Origin: Desemzia incerta
GTDB lineage: Bacteria; Bacillota; Bacilli; Lactobacillales; Carnobacteriaceae
Direction of reading: 5' to 3'
Assembly (NCBI RefSeq): GCF_900115825.1
Contig: NZ_FOXW01000001.1
Span: 310,001-374,000 of the forward strand
Length of the DNA: 64,000 nt
Part shown: in pieces, positions 17,003-25,318 of the stretch
Layout: every line of letters starts with the position of its first letter
Position numbering within the stretch: the stretch's first letter is position 1
Program-made: the position numbers and the translations under genes
Notes under the pieces: generated by a model
The model's input: only the letters and a program-made list of their open reading frames with translations
Databases searched by the model: none
Told to the model about the DNA's origin: nothing

Positions 17003-17395
17003 TTATAAAAAAGAAGGCGGATTATTAGACAGTAATGTCAAAGTATATTTTTTATCGTCTGCAGAATCGAATAAAGTTAATGTCTCATTATTCACTAAGC
17101 GAAACACTAATTCGTATCCGTAATGGTCTATAAAGACGAGCTTTTGTTTGTCTAAATGAGCTACAGAGCCCTTGACCGGTTTTTTATTGATAAACAATCG
17201 ACTTTGATCATCGATGATTAACGTTTTATTTTGAGAAGATAGTGAATCAGCAAAAGACCAGGTACCCACAAAACCTGTGATCAAAGAATCTTCAACAGAC
17301 GTTGATTTTTGATTTTTTTTTCGCAGCGTTTCACGCGCAATTCCTGCAATAAAAGAAACACCCAATAAATAAGTAAATGCTTTTCGCCGACTCAT
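17003..17395 (-). CDS. DUF4828 family protein with N-terminal hydrophobic segment
   Basis: A 130-residue protein of unknown role. Residues 1-22 (SRRKAFTYLLGVSFIAGIA) resemble a signal anchor, followed by a basic linker. The C-terminal domain (GTWSFADSLSSQNKTLIIDD, LFINKKPVKGSVAHLDKQKLVFIDHYGYELVFR) is a small beta-rich fold typical of DUF4828. I use the ATG at 17395 instead of 17431 because AAAGGGG lies between them at the right distance for the inner one. No terminator is evident between it and the next minus-strand gene. Confidence 0.75.
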   Translation of the reverse strand: MSRRKAFTYLLGVSFIAGIARETLRKKNQKSTSVEDSLITGFVGTWSFADSLSSQNKTLIIDDQSRLFINKKPVKGSVAHLDKQKLVFIDHYGYELVFRLVNNETLTLFDSADDKKYTLTLLSNNPPSFL

Positions 17396-17622
17396 CAACA
17401 CAATCCCCTTTAACTGTAATAAATAATTCATTCAATAGTAGAAAGGGTTTGTAGTTTCATGGTACTATGATAAACAAATCCATTTCTCTCATTTACCTGT
17501 TTATTATAGTCCTTTTTTTCTGGAATATATAGAGACTTTAGATGTATTTTTAGAGAAAAACACAATCGTAATAGTTTCTTAAACAGTGTGAAATTTAAAA
17601 AATAGAAAAAGGTTGTGATAAC

Positions 17623-18972
17623 ATGAAGGTCGTTAAATTCGGTGGAAGTTCATTGGCTTCAGCCCAACAAATCAGAAAAGTAGGACAAATCGTTAAAAGT
17701 GATACCGAGCGTAAAATCGTCGTCGTATCGGCTCCAGGTAAGAGGTATTCAGAGGACGAGAAAGTCACAGACTTATTGATCTCCCTTGCTGAAAAATCTT
17801 TACAGGATCAAGATTATTCATTAGAAATGAACAAAATTGTTCAAAGATACCAAGAAATGGCTGAAGAACTTTCCCTAAATGAAGAAGTGATGGTTGCAAT
17901 CGAATCTCGTTTAGATCAATTGGCAGCTGGAGACAAGTCTCATCCGGATTATTACATAGATGCATTCAAAGCCAGCGGTGAAGATAACAACGCAAAGTTA
18001 GTGGCTGCTTATTTCAATCAAATAGGTATCCCAGCTAGTTATGTTAGTCCTAAAGAAGCGGGTCTATTGGTCACTAACGAGCCTCATAATGCACGCTTAT
18101 TGCCCGATAGTTATGAAAAACTCATAACATTACGTGAACGGGAAGAAGTCGTTGTTTTTCCAGGATTTTTTGGATATACCCATGAGGGAGACATTTGTAC
18201 TTTTTCAAGAGGCGGTTCAGATATTACCGGAGCTATCTTAGCTAGCGGTGTAAATGCTGATTTGTACGAAAACTTTACAGATGTAGATGCGATATTTGCA
18301 GCGAATCCATCGGTGGTCGAAAACCCGATGGCCATAGCTGAACTGACGTACCGTGAGATGCGTGAATTATCATATGCGGGTTTTTCTGTACTGCATGATG
18401 AAGCGTTGGAGCCGGCTTTTAAAAAGGGGATTCCTGTTGTCATTAAAAACACGAATAACCCTAACGCACCGGGCACCACCATTACTAAAGAGCATACTAA
18501 AGAACATCCGCCAATTATTGGAATCGCCAGTTCCAGCGGATTTATGAATATATATATTGAAAAATACTTAATGAACAGAGAAATCGGTTTTGGACGTAAA
18601 GTACTTCAATTATTAGAAATGTATGGTTTGAGTTATGAACACACACCATCCGGGATTGATAACATGACCTTAGTACTCAGAGAAGAACAAGTGTCACCCA
18701 GTATAGAAGAAGCTTTGATCACAACATTGAAGGAAAAACTACAAGTAGAAAATGTAAAAATTGAACGCGATGTAGCCTTGATTATGTTGGTAGGGGAAGG
18801 TATGAGAGACCAGATCGGTACGATGGCGACTGCCGCTAAAGCTTTTAAAGATCAAAATATCAATATTGATATGGTCAATCAAGGCGCTTCTGAAAATAGT
18901 GTGATGTTCGGAATCCAGCAAAAAGATGAAGATAAAGCAGTTGAATCGCTGTATCGTGCTTTTTTCGATTAA
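17623..18972 (+). CDS. Aspartate kinase (aspartokinase III, YclM type)
   Basis: Phosphorylates L-aspartate, the first step towards lysine, threonine, methionine and diaminopimelate. The N-terminal VVKFGGSSLASA motif, GYTHEGDICTFSRGGSDITGAILA and NADLYENFTDVDAIF are typical of the kinase domain. Two ACT domains lie from about residue 300 (GIASSSGFMNIYIEKYLMN, and VALIMLVGEGMRDQIGTM). The length (449) and sequence style fit the monofunctional class III enzyme rather than the shorter LysC. No lysine riboswitch or T-box is visible in the 190-base leader. A strong terminator follows. Confidence 0.93.
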   Translation: MKVVKFGGSSLASAQQIRKVGQIVKSDTERKIVVVSAPGKRYSEDEKVTDLLISLAEKSLQDQDYSLEMNKIVQRYQEMAEELSLNEEVMVAIESRLDQLAAGDKSHPDYYIDAFKASGEDNNAKLVAAYFNQIGIPASYVSPKEAGLLVTNEPHNARLLPDSYEKLITLREREEVVVFPGFFGYTHEGDICTFSRGGSDITGAILASGVNADLYENFTDVDAIFAANPSVVENPMAIAELTYREMRELSYAGFSVLHDEALEPAFKKGIPVVIKNTNNPNAPGTTITKEHTKEHPPIIGIASSSGFMNIYIEKYLMNREIGFGRKVLQLLEMYGLSYEHTPSGIDNMTLVLREEQVSPSIEEALITTLKEKLQVENVKIERDVALIMLVGEGMRDQIGTMATAAKAFKDQNINIDMVNQGASENSVMFGIQQKDEDKAVESLYRAFFD

Positions 18973-18987
18973 AAAGCGACAAACATT

Positions 18988-19025
18988 AAAAAACGGGCTA
19001 AGAAAAAATCTTAGTCCGTTTTTTT
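18988..19025. terminator. Terminator shared by aspartokinase and uppP
   Basis: AAAAAACGGGCTAAG and CTTAGTCCGTTTTTT pair with one G-U, with T-runs on both strands, between convergent genes. Confidence 0.92.
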
Positions 19026-19036
19026 ACATTATTCAA

Positions 19037-19858
19037 TTAGGAAAAAAAGATGAAATAAGTTAATACTAAGATTCCCAACACGATTCTATACCAGCCGAAA
19101 GCTTTAAAATCGTTGTTCTTAATGTATTTCATTAGGAATTTGATAGCAATGATGGAAACTACAAAAGCTACGATCATACCTGTTAATAGGATAGTAATTT
19201 CAGATCCGGTAAAATTGAATCCGAAGTCTTTAAGTTTTAATAAGCTTGCTCCAAACATGATCGGGATCGACATAAAAAATGAGAATTCTGCTGCTACGAA
19301 ACGAGAAGTTCCTAACAAGATTGCTCCTAAAATTGTAGCTCCTGAACGAGAAGTACCAGGCACTAAAGAAAGAACTTGGAATACACCGATCAAGAAGGCT
19401 GTTTTGTAAGTCAAGTCAGCGAATGTTTCAGTAGTCGCTTTGCGGTTCTTATTGCGGTTTTCAATGATGATAAACAAAATCCCATAAACAATCAGCATGA
19501 TAGCGACCGTTTGGTAATTAAATAAGTGTTCATTTATCCAATCATCTAAAAGCACTCCTGTAACCCCAGCCGGGATCACCCCGATAACGACTTTGTACCA
19601 AATAGACATCGTATCTTTTTTCTCTTGTGTTGACTTACTAGGAGCAAAAGGATTCAACTTATTAAAATAAATAAGAACGACAGCCAAGATGGCTCCTAAT
19701 TGAATAACGACTAAGAACATCTCCATAAATGCTGGAGACACATCTAATTTGATGAATTCATCTACTAAGATCATGTGGCCTGTACTACTGATAGGCAGCC
19801 ACTCTGTAATACCTTCGACAATGCCTAGGAATACAGCTTTTAAAATTTCAAAAATAAT
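19037..19858 (-). CDS. uppP: Undecaprenyl-diphosphatase UppP (BacA)
   Basis: Integral membrane phosphatase that recycles undecaprenyl pyrophosphate for wall synthesis and can confer bacitracin tolerance. Both family signatures are present, [14 protein letters not shown] near the N-terminus and [10 protein letters not shown] in the middle, with about eight membrane segments. The start is odd: GGAAAGGAG (19868-19876) is 9 bases from an in-frame ATT (19858), and translation from there gives [16 protein letters not shown], the usual N-terminus, while no ATG, GTG or TTG is in range. The nearest upstream alternative is a TTG at 19903 without a ribosome-binding site. Function is certain, the start is not. 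Confidence 0.93.
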   Translation of the reverse strand: MIFEILKAVFLGIVEGITEWLPISSTGHMILVDEFIKLDVSPAFMEMFLVVIQLGAILAVVLIYFNKLNPFAPSKSTQEKKDTMSIWYKVVIGVIPAGVTGVLLDDWINEHLFNYQTVAIMLIVYGILFIIIENRNKNRKATTETFADLTYKTAFLIGVFQVLSLVPGTSRSGATILGAILLGTSRFVAAEFSFFMSIPIMFGASLLKLKDFGFNFTGSEITILLTGMIVAFVVSIIAIKFLMKYIKNNDFKAFGWYRIVLGILVLTYFIFFS

Positions 19859-20022
19859 AGTGATCGACTCCTTTCCAGTCAAAAATTTGCATAACAAAAA
19901 CAAGTATAACGAATTTTGATAAAGGAATCTATAAATTTAGAAAAATAACTCGGTTTATAAAGATACGGTCACAAACAGAAAGGGAAATAATGAAATTTTA
20001 TCCAGTTGGATTGAATAGAATA

Positions 20023-20051
20023 TTGATAAGAAAACGTTTTTTTGGTATACT
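20023..20051 (+). promoter_or_regulatory. Promoter with cre-like site ahead of the membrane protein-crr unit
   Basis: TTGATA, a 17-base spacer and TATACT form a near-consensus promoter. The spacer holds AGAAAACGTTTTTT (20029-20042), which fits 11 of 14 positions of the CcpA cre consensus, with mismatches only at the ends. A cre inside the promoter would act by repression. Confidence 0.65.
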
Positions 20052-20081
20052 ATTCTATGTTGAAAGCACTTCAATGGACGA

Positions 20082-20612
20082 TTGATGAAAGATCGGGTGT
20101 GTGTAAAGATGTTCGAGACAAAAGAAATTATTCCAGAGAAAAGAAAAAAACGTTTTTACAATATACTAATGGGGTATTGGATCGTAGTGCCGGTATTTTA
20201 CTTTTTAATGTTTTTCCTCTTAAATGCTGGGGCTGATCAAAGTTTCCAAGAGATACTTAGTGAAAATCTAACAGCTACTATCAATATTCTGGTATTGTCT
20301 ATGAATCTGATAGGAGCATATATTTTATATGCAACAGAGTTTTCAGAACGAAAAAAGGGCGGAATCTCAGATGTCGTACTAAAATTTTCGATTGCGCAGC
20401 AATTAATTTTAGGGAATTTTGTAGGCGCGATATTTTCCTTTTTAGCGTTTAACGAATTGGTTGAAAATCCTCTGTTGACAGAAAAAGAGCAATTAACAGA
20501 GAGACCGATAAAAGCAAAAAATAAAAAAGGCATAATTATTCTCCAGATTGCATTAATTGTGTTATCATTAGGTATAGCAATTGTTAATTGGCGCATTAGC
20601 AATGCAGCATAA
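20082..20612 (+). CDS. Four-helix membrane protein upstream of EIIA-Glc, unknown function
   Basis: I do not recognise the family. The 176-residue protein has a basic N-terminus and four hydrophobic segments at about 32-50, 66-85, 105-125 and 149-169, with an extended acidic loop before the last one. Neither the ATG at 20082 nor the in-frame ATG at 20109 has a strong ribosome-binding site, so the start is uncertain. It is 21 bases ahead of the EIIA-Glc gene with no terminator between, and they probably share the near-consensus promoter upstream. Confidence 0.7.
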   Translation: MMKDRVCVKMFETKEIIPEKRKKRFYNILMGYWIVVPVFYFLMFFLLNAGADQSFQEILSENLTATINILVLSMNLIGAYILYATEFSERKKGGISDVVLKFSIAQQLILGNFVGAIFSFLAFNELVENPLLTEKEQLTERPIKAKNKKGIIILQIALIVLSLGIAIVNWRISNAA

Positions 20613-20633
20613 AATAAGAAGGTAGGGATTTAG

Positions 20634-21149
20634 ATGGGATTATTCGATTTCTTAAAAGGTAAAGATAAGAATTCATCACAAGAAACAAAAGAGGGGAAAG
20701 TTTACTCACCAGTTAATGGTAAATTAGTAGCTATTGACGAAGTAGCTGACCCAGTATTCTCACAAAAAATGATGGGAGACGGATTTGCTGTTATTCCAAC
20801 GGACGGAGATATTTATTCTCCAGTTGACGGAAAAGTAATGAGTGTTTTTCCTACTAAACATGCTGTAGGAATCGCTATGGACAATGGAGTAGAAGTTTTA
20901 GTTCACATGGGATTAGACACTGTAGAACTTGAAGGAAAACCATTTACAACAACGGTAACTGAAGGCCAAGAAGTGACTAAAGATACTAAAATTTCTACTG
21001 TAGATCTAGAAGCTTTAGCTGCAGCAGAAAAAGACAATGCTATGGTTGTTGTCTTCACGAACATGGACAAAGTTGGATCATTCGACATGATCGACTCTGG
21101 ATCAACGGTTACAGCTGCAGGGGATATTGGTTCTGTAACGGCAAAATAA
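20634..21149 (+). CDS. crr: PTS glucose-type EIIA component (EIIA-Glc, Crr-like)
   Basis: Soluble phosphocarrier that takes phosphate from HPr and passes it to an EIIB domain. The 171-residue protein has the EIIA-Glc fold with both active-site histidines: His76 in TKHAVGI and His91 in VLVHMGLDTV, the latter being the phosphorylated residue. The usual N-terminal block (VYSPVNGKLVAIDEVADPVFSQKMMGDGF, shown here only in outline) is intact. No EIIBC partner is adjacent, so it must serve permeases encoded elsewhere. AAGGTAGGG precedes the ATG, and a strong terminator follows. Confidence 0.94.
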   Translation: MGLFDFLKGKDKNSSQETKEGKVYSPVNGKLVAIDEVADPVFSQKMMGDGFAVIPTDGDIYSPVDGKVMSVFPTKHAVGIAMDNGVEVLVHMGLDTVELEGKPFTTTVTEGQEVTKDTKISTVDLEALAAAEKDNAMVVVFTNMDKVGSFDMIDSGSTVTAAGDIGSVTAK

Positions 21150-21162
21150 CAAATAAAATAAC

Positions 21163-21199
21163 AAAAAAAGAGGTGAAGACTAAAGTCTTCGCCTCTTTT
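21163..21199. terminator. Terminator shared by crr and the flavin reductase gene
   Basis: AAAAGAGGTGAAGACT and AGTCTTCGCCTCTTTT pair with one G-U. It ends inside the stop codon of the convergent gene. Confidence 0.9.
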
Positions 21200-21821
21200 A
21201 TTCTGTTGGTCTTTCTAATTGGAACTCTTCATTTAAAGTAGCATAGTTAGCTCCAGCTAAACGAGCCACAGGATTTAGTTGTTCCGTTAAAATGTATTCT
21301 TGAGTACTATCAAATACCGTTTCGTCGAAATAGAAATCTGTAACACGAAGAATAAACAAGTCTGATACGACTGATCCGTCATCGTCTGTTATAGGTACGT
21401 ATTGATGCAAGTTTCCTTCAAAGCGGATCTTTGCTTCTTGGATAGAAGGAACGCTGACTGTCTTACTATCTGTTAAAGTCAACTTTGTCCGATCGATTTC
21501 ACTCTTATCAGGAGGCAAAGGAGCAGAAGTTTGGTTCATGTCTTCTACAACTTCCATATCCACGATATGGATCACGGCTTCTTTTCGATGTAAGATGTTT
21601 CTTGCACTGTCTTTGATTTGACCAGACTTTCTCAAAATCGCTACCGTGATCAAAGGCAATTCGTTAGAAGCTGCACTAAAGAAACTGAAAGGGGCAGCAT
21701 TGACTACAGAACCGTCTTTTGACAGAGTAGTTACCCAAGCAATAGGTCGGGGGACAATACTCCCGCTGATCATTTTGTATTGTTGTTGTTTCGTTAAATC
21801 ATTTGCATTGTAATGGATCAT
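21198..21821 (-). CDS. Flavin reductase-like FMN-binding split-barrel protein
   Basis: The 207-residue protein matches the flavin reductase-like family: KMISGSIVPRPIAWVTTLSKDG followed by NAAPFSFFSAASNELPLITVAI, where the Pro-Arg-Pro and Asn-Ala-Ala-Pro-Phe-Ser motifs bind FMN. It probably reduces or stores flavin for an oxygenase or oxidoreductase; the true substrate is unknown. It lies downstream of two ring-cleaving dioxygenase genes on the same strand, but a 210-base gap with a large palindromic repeat separates them. AGGAAGTG precedes the ATG. Confidence 0.88.
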   Translation of the reverse strand: MIHYNANDLTKQQQYKMISGSIVPRPIAWVTTLSKDGSVVNAAPFSFFSAASNELPLITVAILRKSGQIKDSARNILHRKEAVIHIVDMEVVEDMNQTSAPLPPDKSEIDRTKLTLTDSKTVSVPSIQEAKIRFEGNLHQYVPITDDDGSVVSDLFILRVTDFYFDETVFDSTQEYILTEQLNPVARLAGANYATLNEEFQLERPTE

Positions 21822-21861
21822 TTAATCACTTCCTTGTTCAATCAGTATACACGTTAAGTTT

Positions 21862-22035
21862 TAAAAATAGAATCGATTTTCTGTCAGAGCTAAGCGAGGC
21901 ACTCCACATGTTTTAGTTCAGTTACGGTCGCTTGACTCTTGGTAAAATCATTCTATTTTTTGAGGACAAAGAACATCCTCTAAAAATAGAATCGATTTTC
22001 CTTTCGAGTCAGAGCAGCGACCTCCACATGCTTTA
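21862..22035. repeat. Three-copy repeat, two direct and one inverted
   Basis: Copy A begins TAAAAATAGAATCGATTTT at 21862 and runs through GTCAGAGC and CTCCACATG to about 21914. Copy B has the identical 19 bases at 21981, then GAGTCAGAGCAGCGACCTCCACATG, and reaches the stop codon of the dioxygenase gene. A partial inverted copy lies between them (GGTCGCT at 21926, TGACTC, and AAAATCATTCTATTTTT at 21944-21960). Copy B and the inverted copy form a stem of about 22 bp with a 9-base loop (21944-21999, one bulge and one mismatch). No transposase is near. Confidence 0.75.
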
Positions 22036-23025
22036 ATTAAAGTATTCTTTTTCGTAGGTTTTTGTGCTTCTTACTGTGTCGATTGGGCGGACTAGTTTTT
22101 CAATTTCTTCTCTGTTGTTTCTGAATTTTGGAGGTAAGGCTAGTGTTTCACCTAGTATTTCCAAAGATTCTTCGTCGTCTACAAAACCAGGCTCATCAGT
22201 AGCTAGTTCAAATAAGATACCTGGGTAAATGTTTGTATAAGTCGATTCGAAATAAAAGCGGTCAACGTAGCCGGAGTTTGGCAAATTGAAGCTTTGCATG
22301 CGCTCAGTCCATTCGTCTAACATATCGCGATCTTTAACACGGAAAGCTACATGATGAACACTGCCGTATCCTTGGATAGCTCGAGGTAGGATAGTGCTTG
22401 GTTCTACAATGATTTGTGCTCCGTTACCGCCGAATTCGCCAACTTCAAACAAATGGTATTGTCCTTCTTTGGCGATTTCTTTAAAAAACATCACTTTTTC
22501 CAGAACTTCTTTCATGTAGTCAAAATTAGAGACTCTGAAGAAGATAGGTCCTAGACCAGTGATTCCGTACTCATTAGGAACAGGTCCTTTTCTCCATGGA
22601 GTTCCAGAAGGGACACCATGATCGTGTTCATCAGAAATCAATTGGTATTGTTGACCGTCAAAGTCTTCAAACCACAATACTTTTACTCCGAACATTTCTT
22701 TGATCATTTCATGTCTGATCTCGTAGTGGTCGAATCGTTTGACCCAATAATCTAAAGCTTCATCACTAGGAACGCGCAGTGAAGTACGAGAAATACTGTC
22801 TGTACCCTTAGAATCTTTAGGGATACCAGGAAAATCGAAGAATGTCATATCTGTTCCAGGGCTTCCTTTTTCATCAGCGAAAAATAAGTGATATGTCTGA
22901 ATATCATCTTGATTCACTGTTTTTTTCACCAATCTCATTCCCAACACATTAGTAAAGAAGTCATAATTTTTTTCTGCACTACTTGTAATAGCTGTAACGT
23001 GATGTATTCCGTCAAATGCTTTCAT
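22033..23025 (-). CDS. VOC-family ring-cleaving dioxygenase (MhqO-like)
   Basis: Two glyoxalase/bleomycin-resistance (VOC) modules in 330 residues: N-terminal GIHHVTAITSSAEKNYDFF and C-terminal GSVHHVAFRVKDRDML, ending in GILFELATDEPGF. The metal ligands of extradiol dioxygenases (His in each HH motif and the late Glu) are all present. Relatives in Bacillus (MhqO, MhqA, MhqE) protect against quinones and hydroquinones. The upstream gene is a paralogue that ends one base before this start, so they form an operon. The 3' end overlaps one copy of a repeat. Confidence 0.9.
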   Translation of the reverse strand: MKAFDGIHHVTAITSSAEKNYDFFTNVLGMRLVKKTVNQDDIQTYHLFFADEKGSPGTDMTFFDFPGIPKDSKGTDSISRTSLRVPSDEALDYWVKRFDHYEIRHEMIKEMFGVKVLWFEDFDGQQYQLISDEHDHGVPSGTPWRKGPVPNEYGITGLGPIFFRVSNFDYMKEVLEKVMFFKEIAKEGQYHLFEVGEFGGNGAQIIVEPSTILPRAIQGYGSVHHVAFRVKDRDMLDEWTERMQSFNLPNSGYVDRFYFESTYTNIYPGILFELATDEPGFVDDEESLEILGETLALPPKFRNNREEIEKLVRPIDTVRSTKTYEKEYFN

Positions 23026-23026
23026 A

Positions 23027-23923
23027 TTAAAAATCCTCCAATTGAGCTTCTATTTCAGCTCGTTTATTTTCTAAAAATGATGGTAAAGCTAAGGATGTTC
23101 CTAACTCTTCAAGGGATTCATCTATTGTGAAACCGGGCCCTGTCGTAGCTATTTCAATACGCAGGCCATTAGGTTCTAGTACATATAAACTCTTGAAATA
23201 ATCTCTGTTGACATACATTTCTACAGGTACATCCATCTCTAAAGCCTTTTGATGCAAAGCCTCTAAACTTTCTGTTGAATCTACCGTATAAGCGATATGA
23301 TCAATACCACCACGACCTAAACGCGTTTTATGTGCGCTGGTAGATTGCTTAACTGTCGTCACAAATCGACCCAATGGATCTTTTACTTGGTTTTCTGATT
23401 TTTGCAGCCCTAAGAAAGTTGTCAAAAAGGTTAATGTTGCCTCTGGATCTTTGACAAACAATTCAATTTCACTTAAACGCAGAATTTGTTTATCCTGCGG
23501 CACCGAAGAATGATTAGTGCGGCGCTCTAAAGGTAGAATATCATCTGCTTCTTTTAAAGCAAGCAAAAGACCATCTGGATCCGTAAATAAAAGTTTATCT
23601 TCGTCAAAAACAGCTGTGACCTGAAAATCACTATTCTCTAGCCGCTTTTTCCAGAACGTCAAACTGCCTTTTGGAACATTCATTGTGACAGTAGAGAAGT
23701 AATTGTCTCTTAAATAAGTCTGTCCAGCTTTTTTGAGTTCGAAAAAAGTCAGCTGTGTGCCAGGAGTGGCTTTATAGTCTCCGTAAAATAAGTGTCTTAT
23801 AGAAGTCTTTTGTTGGTTGACCGTGTTTTTTACAAATCGTAATCCTAATACATCAGTATAGTAATGATGATTGATTTGAGCAGATTTAGTAAAAGCAGAT
23901 ATATGATGAATACCAGTGATCAA
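23027..23923 (-). CDS. VOC-family ring-cleaving dioxygenase, paralogue
   Basis: A 298-residue two-module VOC protein (GIHHISAFTKSAQINHHYYTD, GIDHIAYTVDSTESL, GLRIEIATTGPGF) with the same metal-ligand pattern as its downstream neighbour but well diverged, so the pair is an old duplication. The start is a TTG seven bases after GGAG and gives ITGIHHI, as in the family. A near-consensus minus-strand promoter lies 50 bases upstream. Quinone or hydroquinone detoxification is the likely role, from the Mhq proteins of Bacillus; the substrate is inferred. Confidence 0.9.
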   Translation of the reverse strand: MITGIHHISAFTKSAQINHHYYTDVLGLRFVKNTVNQQKTSIRHLFYGDYKATPGTQLTFFELKKAGQTYLRDNYFSTVTMNVPKGSLTFWKKRLENSDFQVTAVFDEDKLLFTDPDGLLLALKEADDILPLERRTNHSSVPQDKQILRLSEIELFVKDPEATLTFLTTFLGLQKSENQVKDPLGRFVTTVKQSTSAHKTRLGRGGIDHIAYTVDSTESLEALHQKALEMDVPVEMYVNRDYFKSLYVLEPNGLRIEIATTGPGFTIDESLEELGTSLALPSFLENKRAEIEAQLEDF

Positions 23924-23976
23924 ATCAAGTCTCCTTTCAAAAAAAACATTTGTTTAATGAACTGAACTCTGAACCG

Positions 23977-24005
23977 AGTATAACATACCAATATTTAACT
24001 TACAA
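23977..24005 (-). promoter_or_regulatory. Promoter of the dioxygenase pair
   Basis: On the minus strand TTGTAA, a 17-base spacer and TATACT. Just downstream GGTTCAGAGTTCAGTTCA repeats GTTCAG, a possible repressor site of unknown owner. Confidence 0.7.
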
Positions 24006-24066
24006 TAAATAAGTTTAAATAGAGATAAATTAATTCGAAGTAAAATAATACAGTCAACAAAATGTA

Positions 24067-24095
24067 AAAAGCTGATCCTAAAAGGACCAGCTTTT
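24067..24095 (-). terminator. Intrinsic terminator of the lactonase gene
   Basis: AAAAGCTGATCCT and AGGACCAGCTTTT form a 13-bp stem with one mismatch. On the minus strand it ends in CTTTTTAC. Confidence 0.82.
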
Positions 24096-24103
24096 ACTAA
24101 TAA

Positions 24104-25138
24104 TTATGCAAATGTCACGCCAACAACTTCAGGAGCGTAAACATCTTTTTCAAGTAACGTTAATTTTCCACTATCACTGTCTCTTTCAAATAACGTCAAG
24201 TTATCTGAATCTTGATGCCCAACAACTACAAACTGATTGGTTGGATCTAGGTCAAAATCGCGTGGAGTTTTGCCTTCTGTAGAAACGTATTCTACTACTT
24301 CAAGTGTACCATCGGTAGGAGAGACTTTGAAAACAGCTATAGAATCGTGTCCGCGATTAGAAACATATAAAAACTTGCCATCATTAGACATACGAATAGC
24401 TGCGCCCCATTTGAATTCTTCTCGATCTTCAGGAATGCTGGAAATAGTTTGAATATGGTCAAAAGAGCCGTTTGAACTGTCGTAATTCAGTACAACCACT
24501 TCACTGCTCAATTCTCCAAGCACATAAGCTTTAGTACCATCTTTAGAGAAAACTAGGTGACGTGGACCAGTACCAGGTTTTGTGTGATAGCGGCCGACTT
24601 CTGTTAAGGTGCCTTGGTCGCTGATTGAATAAGTGTAGACCTCATCTGTTCCTAGATCACACGCAACAGCATATTTTTTATCTGGTGTTAGATCGATAAA
24701 ATGAGCATGAGGACCGTCTTGGTTTTCGTGAACACCAGAACCTTCATGCTGAACTCTGTCTGCAAGAGATATAGAGCCGTCTTTGGATGTGCTGTAAACA
24801 GATAAAGTACCGTTGCCGTAATGTGCAGCGTAAACCAATGAACGTTCTGCATCATATGAAACGTAACAAGGTGATGCAGTGTCGTCAGTTGCAGTTGCTA
24901 CTCTTTCAAAAGTTCCTTCATCTGCAGTTTTGAACATCCCGACCCCGTTTCCGCCATCTTCTCTCAAGATGCCGTATAAATATGAACGGTCATCAGATAA
25001 AGTTAGATAAGTGGGATGACCTGCTTCAGCCACCAGTGTTAAGTCTTCCAAGGTTTTATTTTCAGTATCTAAAGTGATTTTGTAAATCCCTTTACTATCT
25101 CCTTTAGTATAAGTACCCAAATAAATCGTTTCTTTCAT
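24104..25138 (-). CDS. Lactonase-family beta-propeller protein (6-phosphogluconolactonase, YkgB type)
   Basis: A 344-residue seven-bladed propeller of the Pgl/YkgB lactonase family, with repeated blades of the form GHPTYLTLSDDRSYLYGIL, GPHAHFIDLTPDKKYAVACDLG, GPRHLVFSKDGTKAYVLGEL and KTPRDFDLDPTNQFVVVGHQ. YkgB hydrolyses 6-phosphogluconolactone in the oxidative pentose phosphate pathway, but the family is broad and other lactones are possible. GAGGAGGATC precedes the ATG, with an extended -10 (TGCTATACT, minus strand) about 40 bases upstream. Single-gene unit. Confidence 0.88.
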   Translation of the reverse strand: MKETIYLGTYTKGDSKGIYKITLDTENKTLEDLTLVAEAGHPTYLTLSDDRSYLYGILREDGGNGVGMFKTADEGTFERVATATDDTASPCYVSYDAERSLVYAAHYGNGTLSVYSTSKDGSISLADRVQHEGSGVHENQDGPHAHFIDLTPDKKYAVACDLGTDEVYTYSISDQGTLTEVGRYHTKPGTGPRHLVFSKDGTKAYVLGELSSEVVVLNYDSSNGSFDHIQTISSIPEDREEFKWGAAIRMSNDGKFLYVSNRGHDSIAVFKVSPTDGTLEVVEYVSTEGKTPRDFDLDPTNQFVVVGHQDSDNLTLFERDSDSGKLTLLEKDVYAPEVVGVTFA

Positions 25139-25262
25139 TGTTGATCCTCCTCATAAACTTCCTATTTGCACACAAATTCAGTATAGCATAAAACGAAGAA
25201 AACGGAATCAAAAAGCTAATAGGGAGATAAGCTCACCCCTTAGCCGCAGTTGAAGGACAGAG

Positions 25263-25298
25263 AAAAACCGCCAAATAGTTGTCTATTCAGCGGTTTTT
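25263..25298 (-). terminator. Intrinsic terminator of the TagF-like gene
   Basis: AAAAACCGCC-AAATAG and CTATTC-A-GCGGTTTTT pair around TTGT, with T-runs on both strands, just after the stop codon. Confidence 0.85.
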
Positions 25299-25318
25299 AT
25301 TGATGAGTTTAAGAAAAT

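Noticed and set aside
17432-17622. Possible lysine riboswitch or T-box ahead of the aspartokinase
   Set aside because: No conserved T-box AGGGTGGNACCGCG-like bulge, no lysine aptamer core and no terminator were found in the leader.
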